Below are positions 8,584-16,905 of a stretch of 45,351 nt of DNA, one piece after another. Numbering within the stretch: the stretch's first letter is position 1; each line of letters begins with the position of its first letter. The stretch lies in assembly GCA_910584845.1 (NCBI GenBank), contig CAJUDH010000004.1, positions 8,881 through 54,231 of the forward strand, given 5' to 3'. A program made the position numbers and the translations under genes. The notes beneath the pieces are model-generated. The model did no database searches. It saw only the letters and a program-made list of their open reading frames with translations, and had not been told where the DNA came from. Source of the DNA: an uncultured Lachnospiraceae bacterium. Its GTDB lineage: Bacteria; Bacillota; Clostridia; Lachnospirales; Lachnospiraceae.

Positions 8584-9129
8584 ATGCTGGTGGGAGAGAA
8601 AAAAGAAGCAAAAAAACCATGGGTTTTGAAGGTGATTGACGGATGCAGCTTCTGGTCAGAGCGGGTCGGGATTGTGCTGGCAGCCGGATCTGGCTTTATT
8701 ATGTTGTTTTCGCTTCTTGTAGGGGTGGCGACCAGATGGCTGCCATTTATGACATCGGCCATCTGGTCAGAAGAGATTGCCAGGATGTGTATGTTATGGT
8801 TGACTGCCAACGGCGCCAGTGTGGCTTACAAAAGGATTGAGCTGGTGAAATTCAACCTTCTGGTAGACGTATTTCCTGAAAAACTGAAATACGTCATGGA
8901 GTTTGTCAGCTATATCTGCATTGCCATAGTATTGGCAATCCTCTTAAAGTACGGATTCGAGATGCTGCTGCTAAAGATGAAAGTACAAGCTGCGGCCACC
9001 AGGATTTCCTATTTCTGGTGGGCGCTGGGGCTGTATATCGGGTTTGTCCTGATGGCAGTACACACGGTTAAATTCCTGGCAGACCATATCCGGGGCTGGG
9101 GCCAGGTTATGAAAGGGGGAGCTGCTTAG
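8584..9129 (+). CDS. TRAP transporter small permease (DctQ type)
   Basis: About 180 residues with four hydrophobic segments, the DctQ signature SAIWSEEIARMCMLWLTANGASVAYKR and a basic C-terminus. It forms the membrane complex with DctM. AAAAGGAG ends only 3 nt before this ATG; the GTG at 8590 has better spacing (9 nt) and would remove just two residues. The TAG stop overlaps the next start by one base (TAGTG). Confidence 0.9.
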   Translation: MLVGEKKEAKKPWVLKVIDGCSFWSERVGIVLAAGSGFIMLFSLLVGVATRWLPFMTSAIWSEEIARMCMLWLTANGASVAYKRIELVKFNLLVDVFPEKLKYVMEFVSYICIAIVLAILLKYGFEMLLLKMKVQAAATRISYFWWALGLYIGFVLMAVHTVKFLADHIRGWGQVMKGGAA

Positions 9130-10412
9130 TGGGGGTTTATCTGTTCTTGTTTTTATTCTTTTTTATGGCTATGGGGATCCCCATTGCTTTTGCCATGGCC
9201 ATGGGCCTGGTAGCTACGATCCAATGCTGGGGAGGGATTTCCTTCAGCATGCTGTTCCAGCAGATTTTCCAGGGTGTGAACAGTTTTACTTTTATTGCCG
9301 TCCCTATGTTTATCCTGGCCGGAGAACTGATGTCGCGGGTGGGGATTATTGATGACATCCTGCTGTTATGCCGCGTCCTGGTAGGGTGGGTGCCGGGAAG
9401 CCTTGCCAATGCCAATATTGTGGCTTCCATGTTTTTTGCCGGCGTGTCCGGTTCCGCAGTGGCAGATACCTCTGCCATAGGAGGGGCCTTGATCCCGGCA
9501 ATGGTAAAGGAAGGGTATGACGATGATTACTCTGTGGCAGTGACGGCCAGCTCTTCTGTCATCGGCCCGATCATACCGCCCAGCATCGGAATGGTTTTAT
9601 ATGGCGCTACCCTTGGCACGTCCATATCGGCGATGTTTATGGGCGGCGTCGTGCCGGGGGTCCTTTTGGGGGTAGGCCTGATGGTTCCGGCGACTTATTT
9701 AAGCATTAAGAGGAAATATCCGCGGAATACAGAAAAATATTCGGCAGGGCAGATTATCCATGCGGTCCTGCGTGCGGTTCCGGCCCTGCTGATGCCGGTG
9801 ATCATTCTGGGGGGGATTATGACAGGGGTATGTTCGCCTACCGAGGCGGCTTCCATTGCCATCCTGTATTCGATATTGGTAGGGGTGTTCTATTATCGCA
9901 GCCTGAACTGGAAGATATTTCTGGATTGTATGGTGAAAGCCATGGTCCAGTCCGGGGCAGTGCTTTTGATTGCGGCGGTGGCGTGTCCTGTGGGCTGGCT
10001 GGTAGCTATGGGGCAGGTGCCGGTGCTGCTAGCGGACTTTATCACATCGGTTACCACCAACAAGTATTTGGTATTGTTCCTGATTAATATTTTCCTGCTG
10101 ATTTTAGGGTGTGGGATCGACGCCAATGTTAGCCTGTTGATTTTTGCGCCGATTTTAGCGCCGCTTGCCGTATCGTTAGGCGTGCACCCCATCCATTTTG
10201 CCGTGCTGTTCGTGCTGAATATTACCATCGGGCTTGCCACGCCGCCTTATGGGGTGTGCCTGTTTATCGGCAGTAGTATCGCCAAAATACCGCTTTCCAG
10301 GACTATGAAAGCCGTGCTTCCATTCTGCACGGTTGAAATCCTGGTACTGCTTTTGGCCACCTATGTGCCGGATGTGGTGTTGTGGCTTCCCAAACTTTTG
10401 GGGATGATTTAA
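9129..10412 (+). CDS. TRAP transporter large permease (DctM type)
   Basis: A 427-residue polytopic membrane protein with the DctM pattern throughout: AMGIPIAFAMAMGL, FAGVSGSAVADTSAIGG, PPSIGMVLYGA, GVCSPTEAASIA and ATPPYGVCLF. It is the sodium- or proton-driven transport subunit taking substrate from the binding protein. It starts at GTG, overlapping the dctQ stop by one base, which implies tight coupling. The length is normal for the family. TRAP systems usually carry carboxylates or other organic acids, including N-acyl and amino compounds; the cargo here is unknown. Confidence 0.93.
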   Translation: MGVYLFLFLFFFMAMGIPIAFAMAMGLVATIQCWGGISFSMLFQQIFQGVNSFTFIAVPMFILAGELMSRVGIIDDILLLCRVLVGWVPGSLANANIVASMFFAGVSGSAVADTSAIGGALIPAMVKEGYDDDYSVAVTASSSVIGPIIPPSIGMVLYGATLGTSISAMFMGGVVPGVLLGVGLMVPATYLSIKRKYPRNTEKYSAGQIIHAVLRAVPALLMPVIILGGIMTGVCSPTEAASIAILYSILVGVFYYRSLNWKIFLDCMVKAMVQSGAVLLIAAVACPVGWLVAMGQVPVLLADFITSVTTNKYLVLFLINIFLLILGCGIDANVSLLIFAPILAPLAVSLGVHPIHFAVLFVLNITIGLATPPYGVCLFIGSSIAKIPLSRTMKAVLPFCTVEILVLLLATYVPDVVLWLPKLLGMI

Positions 10413-10439
10413 GGATAGAAGAAAAGGGGACGAGAAAAT

Positions 10440-10916
10440 ATGACAAAGACAGAAAAAAGACTGGAGGAATTAGGCATCATACTTCCGGAGGTGCCCAGGC
10501 CGGTAGCAGCCTACCTGCCTTCCGTAAGGTTTGCCGAGAGGCTGGTTTATGTGTCCGGGCAAGATTGCAGAAAAGACGGGGAGCTTCTTTATAAAGGCAA
10601 ATTAGGCAATGAAGTGACGGTAGAGCAGGGAAAAGAATGTGCCCGGCAGGCCATGTGCAATTGCCTGGCTGCTTTAAAATACAGTATTGGTGATCTGGAC
10701 CAGGTGAAACGGGTTGTGAAGGTATTGGGGTTTGTGGCAAGCGCGCCGGGGTTTGGCGAGCAGCCTTTTGTGATAGACGGGGCTTCTGAACTGTTGATTT
10801 CTCTTTTTGGGGAAAACGGGAAGCATGCCAGGGCGGCTTTGGGGACCAACGAGCTTCCTTTTGGGACGCCGGTAGAGATAGAGATGATTGTGGAGTTAAA
10901 GAAAGAGGAAATGTGA
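10440..10916 (+). CDS. RidA/YjgF-family protein (enamine/imine deaminase-like)
   Basis: A 158-residue member of the RidA superfamily in the subgroup with a longer N-terminus. Arg131 (HARAALGTNELPFG) sits where the key arginine of RidA lies, followed by the conserved LP and EIEMIVEL ending. RidA proteins hydrolyse reactive 2-aminoacrylate-like intermediates released by PLP lyases, giving 2-oxo acids plus ammonia. It lies 27 bp after dctM and its TGA overlaps the next ATG. Its presence supports a PLP-dependent deamination step in this locus. RidA homologues can also have other roles, so the exact activity is inferred. Confidence 0.85.
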   Translation: MTKTEKRLEELGIILPEVPRPVAAYLPSVRFAERLVYVSGQDCRKDGELLYKGKLGNEVTVEQGKECARQAMCNCLAALKYSIGDLDQVKRVVKVLGFVASAPGFGEQPFVIDGASELLISLFGENGKHARAALGTNELPFGTPVEIEMIVELKKEEM

Positions 10917-11662
10917 TGTATATTCGTCTGGAACATGGAATTTATATGGTGGGCGGCGGGGCGGGCGGCCCGGGGATTTCCCATTATAAAGACTGTAATG
11001 TATACTTGATTGAAGGCAAATCCGATGCTTTTTTGATTGACGGGGGAAGCGGGCTGGATACGGAGTGGATTCTCCGCAATATTTCTGAGGCCGGATGTGC
11101 CCGGGAAAAAATCCGTTATCTTTTCCTGACCCATGCCCATGGAGACCACGGCGGCGGTGTAAAAGGGTTAAAAGAAGCCATGCCGTGGATTACGATAGTG
11201 GCGTCCTCCGGGGAAAAAAGGCTTTTGGAGGAAGGCAGTGAGGAAGAGCTGGGATTGGTTGCGGCGAAAAAAAAAGGGGCCTATCCGAAAGATTATGTAT
11301 ATCCTCACTGCCAGGTGGACCTGACGGCAGAGGATGGGCAATGTTTTTTTGTGGCGGACAGCAAGGTTACGGTTGTGTTGGTGCCGGGGCATAGTGTGGA
11401 ATCGGCCCTGTATCTGCTGGATAAGGACAGGAAACGTTATCTGTTCAGCGGGGACAGCATTTACTTAAATGGGGTATTGAGCCTGATAAACTGTTACGGC
11501 TCTACCATGGAGGGCTACCGGAACCATATCCATAAGCTGGCGGGAAGGGGGATTGACGCCTTGATTCCCTCCCATTACCGCCTGACCCTGACAGGCGGAC
11601 AAAAGCATATCGACAAAGCCATTGAAATGCTGGGCTACTCATCGTTGCCGCCTATGATGTAA
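10916..11662 (+). CDS. Metallo-beta-lactamase-fold hydrolase
   Basis: A 248-residue protein with HxHxDH (His73, His75, Asp77, His78; LTHAHGDHGGG), a later VPGHS and FSGDS metal-binding segment, and a final SHY. This is the two-metal hydrolase fold found in glyoxalase II, lactonases and thioesterases. The ATG at 10916 overlaps the RidA TGA (TGATG) with GAGG seven bases before it; a GTG at 10913 is also possible. In the operon it may open a lactone or cleave a thioester. The substrate is unknown. Confidence 0.85.
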   Translation: MYIRLEHGIYMVGGGAGGPGISHYKDCNVYLIEGKSDAFLIDGGSGLDTEWILRNISEAGCAREKIRYLFLTHAHGDHGGGVKGLKEAMPWITIVASSGEKRLLEEGSEEELGLVAAKKKGAYPKDYVYPHCQVDLTAEDGQCFFVADSKVTVVLVPGHSVESALYLLDKDRKRYLFSGDSIYLNGVLSLINCYGSTMEGYRNHIHKLAGRGIDALIPSHYRLTLTGGQKHIDKAIEMLGYSSLPPMM

Positions 11663-11981
11663 GCCAACCGTTCAGACGGCGGGATATGGCATGGGTTTGG
11701 GGGGGCAAGCATCTTTATAACCCCAATTTATGCCATACCCCCTTGGACAGGCATTTGATGCTTCATGCCCGTCGAAGGCACAAGAAGGGGGCCGGAAACG
11801 GCAGGGCCCCGGAGGCCCCACGGCTTCATGCCCGTCGAAGGAAGGGAAGAAGGGGGCCGGAAACGGCAGGGCCCCGGAGGCCCATGGCTTCATGCCCGTT
11901 GAAGGGAGGGGAAAAGGGGCCGGAAACGGTAAAGCCCTACGGGCAAGAAAATGCCTGCCTGAATGATTAGGAGGTGGGGGT
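11663..11981. other. Intergenic gap inside the plus arm, mostly repeats
   Basis: This 319-bp gap separates the transporter-RidA-MBL genes from the amidohydrolase group. It is dominated by the GC-rich tandem array at 11760-11940. Open frames crossing it are repeat-driven and low-complexity, without credible starts. The array may form RNA hairpins that modulate downstream expression. Confidence 0.6.
11760..11940. repeat. Three tandem 63-64-bp GC-rich units
   Basis: Units start at 11760, 11823 and 11887 with GCTTCATGCCCGT. Each contains GGGGCCGGAAACGG, and the first two have GGGCC-CCGGA-GGCCC, a perfect 5-bp stem around a 5-nt loop. The third copy is more diverged. It is non-coding and lies between two genes of the same strand. 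Confidence 0.85.
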
Positions 11982-12056
11982 ATGGCCCGGAAACGGGGAG
12001 GTTTGATGGAAAATAAAAATATCCGATGGGAGAAACAGGTGGATGAAAATGGATAA
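11982..12056 (+). CDS. Possible 24-residue leader ORF overlapping the amidohydrolase start
   Basis: The ATG at 11982 has a near-ideal AGGAGG (11969-11974, 7-nt spacing). It encodes MARKRGGLMENKNIRWEKQV plus DENG and ends at TAA (12054-12056), whose bases overlap the start region of the amidohydrolase (ATGGATAA at 12049). The arrangement suggests translational coupling or a regulatory leader peptide. An internal in-frame ATG at 12006 also has GGAGG. No homologue is recognised, and chance cannot be excluded. Confidence 0.35.
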   Translation: MARKRGGLMENKNIRWEKQVDENG

Positions 12057-13275
12057 AAAACTGATATTGACAGATCATCTTATTTCCTGCGCAGGAGAGC
12101 AGGTTCAGGAATCGCAAAAGGAACAGGGGATCCTGGTTCAGGCAGGGAAGATCATCCGGATTGAAGGCCTGGATTTTTTTGCCGACAGGATCGGGGAGAA
12201 GGAAGCGGAAGTTTTTGATATGCGGGGATATTATGTATTGCCCGGGCTGATTGACGGCCATCTCCACCTTTCCTTCAGTTCCAGCAGCCAGCCTTTAAAT
12301 GAAATTTATGGAGACAGTGAGGAAACTTGCCTGCTTCGGATGGCCCAGGCGGCCGGGATGGAGTTAAGGAGCGGGGTTACTACGGTGCGCGACAGCGGCG
12401 CAAGGGGGATGTCCATTCTGAAACTGAAAGATTTCATTGAAAAAGGGGAGATGCAGGGGCCGGATATTATTACGGCAGGAATGCCTTTGACCATCACCGG
12501 GGGCCATTGCAATTTCTGTGGCCTGGAATGCGACTCCCGGGAGGATGCCGTCAAGGCGGTCCGGTGGCTGTGCAAACAAGGGGTGGATTATATCAAAGTT
12601 ATGGTTTCCGGAGGGAATATGACCCCGGGAAGTGATTCTTTGATTGACCAGTATCCGCAAGATACCCTGGAGGCGATTGTGGCCGAGGCCCATGCCAGGG
12701 GCAAAAAGGTATCCGGCCATGTACACAGTACCGAAAGTATCCGGCGGGCTGTAAGGGCCGGGTTTGATGTGCTGGACCACTGTAGCTTTAAGTCTTTGGA
12801 AGGGGAGGATTACCAGCAGGCTTTGGTAGACGAAATGGTAAAAAAAGGGATTGCCGTCAACCCGGCTGTGGGTAAGGCCTATATCCTTCCCCCGGAAGAG
12901 GCGGCGCCGTTGCCGGACAAGATTGCCATGTGGGGAGAATTCCAACAGAGCCGTTTCGGCACCACGAGGCGGATGTATGAGTCGGGGGTGCAGATCGTGG
13001 CAGGCACGGATGCAGGCTGCAAAAATACCCATTTTGACGAATTTTACCTGACCCTTGATATGATGTGCGGGAAAATGGGGATGAAAAAAGAAGATGTATT
13101 GGCTGGCGCTACCTGGAAAGCGGCTAAAGTATTAGGCATCAGCTCCTGGGCAGGTTCTTTGGAAACAGGCAAACAGGCGGATCTTTTGGCAGTAAGGAAA
13201 AATCCCCTGGATTCCATGCTAAATCTGGGTGAAGTTGCCTTTGTGATGAAAAGAGGTGAGCGGGTTTGTCTCTGA
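12049..13275 (+). CDS. Amidohydrolase-superfamily metal-dependent hydrolase (prolidase/imidazolonepropionase-like)
   Basis: A 408-residue TIM-barrel amidohydrolase. It shows HxH at 71-73 (GLIDGHLHL), a lysine in YIKVMVSGG, His in GHVHS, His in VLDHCS and Asp in AGTDAG, followed by the C-terminal strand GKQADLLAV. Relatives include bacterial Xaa-Arg/Xaa-Lys dipeptidases, imidazolonepropionase and N-acyl-amino-acid hydrolases. ATG 12049 is preferred over ATG 12043 because AGGTGG (12037-12042) is 6 nt away. The last codons overlap the next gene by 10 bp. It probably cleaves a C-N bond of the transported compound. Confidence 0.85.
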   Translation: MDKKLILTDHLISCAGEQVQESQKEQGILVQAGKIIRIEGLDFFADRIGEKEAEVFDMRGYYVLPGLIDGHLHLSFSSSSQPLNEIYGDSEETCLLRMAQAAGMELRSGVTTVRDSGARGMSILKLKDFIEKGEMQGPDIITAGMPLTITGGHCNFCGLECDSREDAVKAVRWLCKQGVDYIKVMVSGGNMTPGSDSLIDQYPQDTLEAIVAEAHARGKKVSGHVHSTESIRRAVRAGFDVLDHCSFKSLEGEDYQQALVDEMVKKGIAVNPAVGKAYILPPEEAAPLPDKIAMWGEFQQSRFGTTRRMYESGVQIVAGTDAGCKNTHFDEFYLTLDMMCGKMGMKKEDVLAGATWKAAKVLGISSWAGSLETGKQADLLAVRKNPLDSMLNLGEVAFVMKRGERVCL

Positions 13276-14486
13276 CAATAGAAGAATTGCTAAAGATACC
13301 TCCGGAAAAACGTTTTGACCTGTGCCGCAGGCAGATGCCTGCCGCCGAAAAATATATTTATATGAATTCGGCCGGCTGCGGCCCTATGCCTTTATCTGTT
13401 TACCGCTCCATGGAAACGGTGTTTGGGAAAATGGTGGAAGAAGGCCAGGTGAATGTAACAGTCCATGGATGGTTAAAAGGCCTTCTGGAGGAGGTCAGGA
13501 GATCGGTGGCATCTTTCATTCATGCAGAGCCAGAGGAAATCTTTTTTGTCCGCTGTATTGCAGAAGGCCTGAATACCATTGTGCGGATGTTTGAGTGGCA
13601 GCCAGGGGAGAAAGTACTGATCAGCGATCAGGAAAACCCGGCCTCCATCCTTCCTTTTTATATGGCGGAACCGATTTTAAAAATGGATACCGATACTTTT
13701 TGCGGCCTGGGGGACAAAGAAGAGATCTTGGGGCAGTTTTGTGAAAAACTGGAACCAAAGACGAAGATGGCAGTGGTAAGCCATGTATTCCACACAAACG
13801 GAACCGCAATACCGGCAGCAGAAATGTGTAAAAAGGCGGCGGAGAAAAACGTGGTTACTGTGCTGGACGGCGCCCAGGCGGCCGGAAATATCAAGATTGA
13901 CGTAAAGGAGCTTTCCTGCGATTTTTATCTTTTGTCCTGCCACAAATGGTTGTGCGGACCGGAAGGGATCGGTGCCGTCTACATCCGCAAAGGCCTGATA
14001 CCCAAAGTCCGGGTCCCTTTTGGCGGGGTAGGGATGCAGGCCGATTTTGATGTCCGGAACCATAAGGTTTCGTTGCAGCCAGGGGCCAGGCGGTTTGAAT
14101 ATGGAGGGCGCCACATACCTATGTATGCCGCTTTTCAGGAATGCATACGGCTGGCAGATGCCATTGGCATGGACAATATTATAGGGCGGACAAGGCATCT
14201 CCACCGCTATTGCAGAACGTGTATGGAAGCCCTGGGGGATAGGGTGGAGATCCTGTCCCCTTCTGACGAGCGGCTGTGGACTGCCATTTTTGCCATGAGG
14301 ATTCCGGGGAAGGACCACAGGGAGCTGGTCCGGCGGGCATGGGAGGAAGAGCAGATTATCATCCAGTGGCGGGTCGTAAATCTGGAGACAAAAGAAGAAG
14401 GGATCCGCATTTCTCTAAACTGGTTTATCCGGGAGGAAGAAGTCGACCGCCTGGCAGCTTTTATCAAAAGAATCCTTGAGGAATGA
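13266..14486 (+). CDS. Class V aminotransferase-fold PLP enzyme (isopenicillin-N-epimerase/cysteine-desulfurase-like)
   Basis: A 406-residue fold-type I PLP enzyme starting at TTG, with AGAGGTGA six bases upstream and a 10-bp overlap with the amidohydrolase. Asp201 (VLDGAQAAG) and Lys227 (SCHKWLCGPEG) are the cofactor-binding and Schiff-base residues. NSAGCGPMP near the N-terminus is typical of the epimerase/lyase group. Members catalyse epimerisation, beta-lysis or desulfuration of amino acids. It differs from the SelA-like enzyme of the other arm, so the locus has two PLP chemistries. A conventional iron-sulfur assembly role is unlikely because no iscU-type gene is adjacent. Confidence 0.85.
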   Translation: MSLTIEELLKIPPEKRFDLCRRQMPAAEKYIYMNSAGCGPMPLSVYRSMETVFGKMVEEGQVNVTVHGWLKGLLEEVRRSVASFIHAEPEEIFFVRCIAEGLNTIVRMFEWQPGEKVLISDQENPASILPFYMAEPILKMDTDTFCGLGDKEEILGQFCEKLEPKTKMAVVSHVFHTNGTAIPAAEMCKKAAEKNVVTVLDGAQAAGNIKIDVKELSCDFYLLSCHKWLCGPEGIGAVYIRKGLIPKVRVPFGGVGMQADFDVRNHKVSLQPGARRFEYGGRHIPMYAAFQECIRLADAIGMDNIIGRTRHLHRYCRTCMEALGDRVEILSPSDERLWTAIFAMRIPGKDHRELVRRAWEEEQIIIQWRVVNLETKEEGIRISLNWFIREEEVDRLAAFIKRILEE

Positions 14487-14490
14487 AAAT

Positions 14491-15654
14491 ATGGGAAAAT
14501 ATCCGGTGGCAGTAGTTAAGGGGGAAGACGTCCGTGTACAGGCCAGGAGGGCTTTGGACCTTTTGGGTGGAATGGGGCGGTTTATAAAACCAGGCCAGAA
14601 AGCCCTTATGAAACCAAACCTGACAGGCCCGGCTTCCTATGAAAAAGGGGTGACCACAAATCCTTTTCTTCTGGAGGCGTTGATTGAACTGGCCTGGGAG
14701 GCAGGGGCTTCGGCTGTAGATGTGGGGGACGGGACAGGATCCATCCACATTGGCACTTTTAAAGTCATGGAACGGTGTGGGATCCATAAGGTGGCAGAAA
14801 AAACAGGGGCGGGGATGGTTGACCTGAATTCAGGCCCTACGCGCCGGATCCCCGTGATTAGCGGGCGGGTTTTGGATGAGGTAAAGGTCAACCAGGCATG
14901 TCTGGAATATGATGTTATCATCAATATTCCGGTGATGAAGACCCATTTTATTACGGAAGTCAGCCTGGGCATGAAAAACCTCAAAGGGTGTATCCCCCCG
15001 TCAGAAAAGAGGCGGTTTCATGATGTTGGGGTCAATCCGGCCGTAGCGGATTTAAACCGGGTTTTGAAAACTTCTTTGACTGTAGTTGACGGGACCATTG
15101 CCTCGGAAGGGCTCGGGCCGAAAGAAGGGAGGCCGGTGGGGTTCGGGGTGGTGCTGGCAGGAGAAAATGTGTTGGCGGCAGATATGGTGGCGGCTGCTAT
15201 CATGGGGTTTGACCCGGAAAAAGTCGAACACATTAAATTTGCTATGGCAGACGGGGTCGGCCCGAACAAAATGGGGGAGATAGAGGTCCTTGGAGAGGCG
15301 GTTCAAGGGGTAAAACGGAATTTCCAGAGGGCCGTCCCGTCCATGCCTTCCAGCGGCCAGGCTGTGGTCCACAATTACCAGGCATGCAGCGGCTGCATAG
15401 GCTGTGCGGCTATCACCATCAGCCGTTTAGAAGACATGGGATTTTTTGCCGAAGACCCCCGGCGCAAGGTCGAGATTGTTATAGGGACAAAGATACCTGA
15501 AGGCTTATCTGGAAAAGATCTTATTTTTATGGGGAATTGTGCCGGGAACCGGGGAAAAGGCAGGAAATTTATACAAGGATGCGCGCCGTCAGCCCTGGAC
15601 GCTGCCCATGAGGTCTTGGGATACTTCCAGGCAGCAGGTTCGCCGGACGTTTAG
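14491..15654 (+). CDS. DUF362-domain protein with a Cys cluster
   Basis: A 387-residue member of the DUF362 group (MKPNLTGPASYEKGVTTNP; VINIPVMKTHFITEVSLGMKN). Near residue 295 it has ACSGCIGC, a compact cluster that could bind an iron-sulfur centre. The start at ATG 14491 is supported by GAGGA 8 bases upstream; an in-frame TTG at 14476 is less likely. The biochemical activity of DUF362 proteins is not established, and they often sit beside ferredoxin or amino-acid genes. Here it lies between a PLP enzyme and an M20 hydrolase with short gaps, so it is part of the operon. Confidence 0.85.
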   Translation: MGKYPVAVVKGEDVRVQARRALDLLGGMGRFIKPGQKALMKPNLTGPASYEKGVTTNPFLLEALIELAWEAGASAVDVGDGTGSIHIGTFKVMERCGIHKVAEKTGAGMVDLNSGPTRRIPVISGRVLDEVKVNQACLEYDVIINIPVMKTHFITEVSLGMKNLKGCIPPSEKRRFHDVGVNPAVADLNRVLKTSLTVVDGTIASEGLGPKEGRPVGFGVVLAGENVLAADMVAAAIMGFDPEKVEHIKFAMADGVGPNKMGEIEVLGEAVQGVKRNFQRAVPSMPSSGQAVVHNYQACSGCIGCAAITISRLEDMGFFAEDPRRKVEIVIGTKIPEGLSGKDLIFMGNCAGNRGKGRKFIQGCAPSALDAAHEVLGYFQAAGSPDV

Positions 15655-15686
15655 GCAAAGGTGAAATAGCAGGAGGCAAGAGGGAG

Positions 15687-16865
15687 ATGGGAAAAGAAAC
15701 ATGGAAAAAGGATGTTGGCCTGCTGCAGAAGATGGTGCAGATTCCCAGCGTAACCGGGAGCGAACACCAGATCGCCGATTTTCTGGAAGAGGAATTCAGG
15801 CAGGCAGGGATGCAAACCAGGAAGGTTATGACAGAAGAAGGGCAACCCCTGATTCTTGGCATTCTGCAGGGGAAGAAGGAAGGGCCGGTTCTGGTCTTCA
15901 ACGGCCATACCGATACCCATCCGGTTCAGAACTATAGAGGCGACCCTTATTCGGCCCATATTCAAGACGGAAAGCTTTTCGGAAGAGGGTCTGTGGATAT
16001 GAAAGGGGGCCTGGCAGCTATGGCCTGCGGGGCAAAACGCCTGGCTGGCCGGGGGCTGGAAGCCGGGACTTTGATTGTGGCGGCGGTTCCGGACGAGGAA
16101 TTTTTAAGTAGGGGGACAACCTGCCTGGTTGCGTATTTAAAGGGGCAGGGGATCCGGGCAGATGCCGGCATTGTAGGGGAACCTACCAGATTGCAGATCG
16201 GGAGGGCCATGCGGGGGGTTTCCCATATTGATATTACAGTGACAGGATATCCCGGCCATACTTCGGGGCGGAATCACGGAGGGAATGCGATCCTTCAGAT
16301 GGGGCGCGTCCTGGGGGCGTTGGAACAGGATATTACGAAACGGTATGAGGGGAGAAGCCACCCCCTTTTAGGGGCGCCGGTTTTTAATGTGGGGTTGATC
16401 CAAGGCGGGGAGAAGCCGAACGTGGTGGCGCAACATTGCCGTGCCACACTGCTGCGGCGGGATCTGCCGGGGGAGGATTTGGAACAGGTCCTTGAGGAGC
16501 TTAGGGCGTCGGCGGCATCGGTGGTTGATGACACGTGCCAGGTGTCCGTGCAGGAAAGTGAAATTCAGAAACGTCCCGGAAAGCGGCGGCTTCCCATGGA
16601 GGTTGAACCGGAGTCAAAAGTAATAAAAGCGTTGGCAAGGGCAGGCAGGGCGGTAGGCGGAAGCGGGCTTAAGGCAGGTATGGTGCCTTATTGGTGCGAC
16701 GCTTCGATCATGGCCAATGAAGGGGGGATTCCCACAGTTGTGTTTGGCCCTGGCGATATTGCCTGCGCCCATTCTCCTAAAGAGTGGATTGATCTGGACC
16801 AATATCAAAAGGCAATAGAGATTTACGCGAATATGGCATGGGGATTTTTACATGAAAGCTGTTAA
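15687..16865 (+). CDS. M20-family metallohydrolase (ArgE/DapE-like), second copy
   Basis: A 392-residue zinc hydrolase with the full motif set: His74 and Asp76 (NGHTDTH), Asp104 (GRGSVDMKGG), Glu137/138 (PDEEF), Glu165 (VGEPT) and His362. AGGAGG lies 10 nt before the ATG. It is a paralogue of the M20 on the minus arm (same CDASI and FGPGD segments), but the loops around residues 180-200 differ, as expected for a different acyl group or stereochemistry. It would deacylate or hydrolyse an amide in the cytoplasm after TRAP uptake. The exact substrate cannot be read from sequence. Confidence 0.88.
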   Translation: MGKETWKKDVGLLQKMVQIPSVTGSEHQIADFLEEEFRQAGMQTRKVMTEEGQPLILGILQGKKEGPVLVFNGHTDTHPVQNYRGDPYSAHIQDGKLFGRGSVDMKGGLAAMACGAKRLAGRGLEAGTLIVAAVPDEEFLSRGTTCLVAYLKGQGIRADAGIVGEPTRLQIGRAMRGVSHIDITVTGYPGHTSGRNHGGNAILQMGRVLGALEQDITKRYEGRSHPLLGAPVFNVGLIQGGEKPNVVAQHCRATLLRRDLPGEDLEQVLEELRASAASVVDDTCQVSVQESEIQKRPGKRRLPMEVEPESKVIKALARAGRAVGGSGLKAGMVPYWCDASIMANEGGIPTVVFGPGDIACAHSPKEWIDLDQYQKAIEIYANMAWGFLHESC

Positions 16866-16905
16866 AAAGGACCGGGGCAATCCGGGCAAGGAAGAAAGGG
16901 GAGCC

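Noticed and set aside
11686..11970. Overlapping plus- and minus-strand frames across the GC-rich tandem array
   Set aside because: Several frames are open only because of repeat composition; none has a ribosome site or recognisable protein.
12364..13032. Minus-strand frame of 222 codons opposite the amidohydrolase
   Set aside because: It is a shadow of a gene with clear metal-binding motifs and has no ribosome site.
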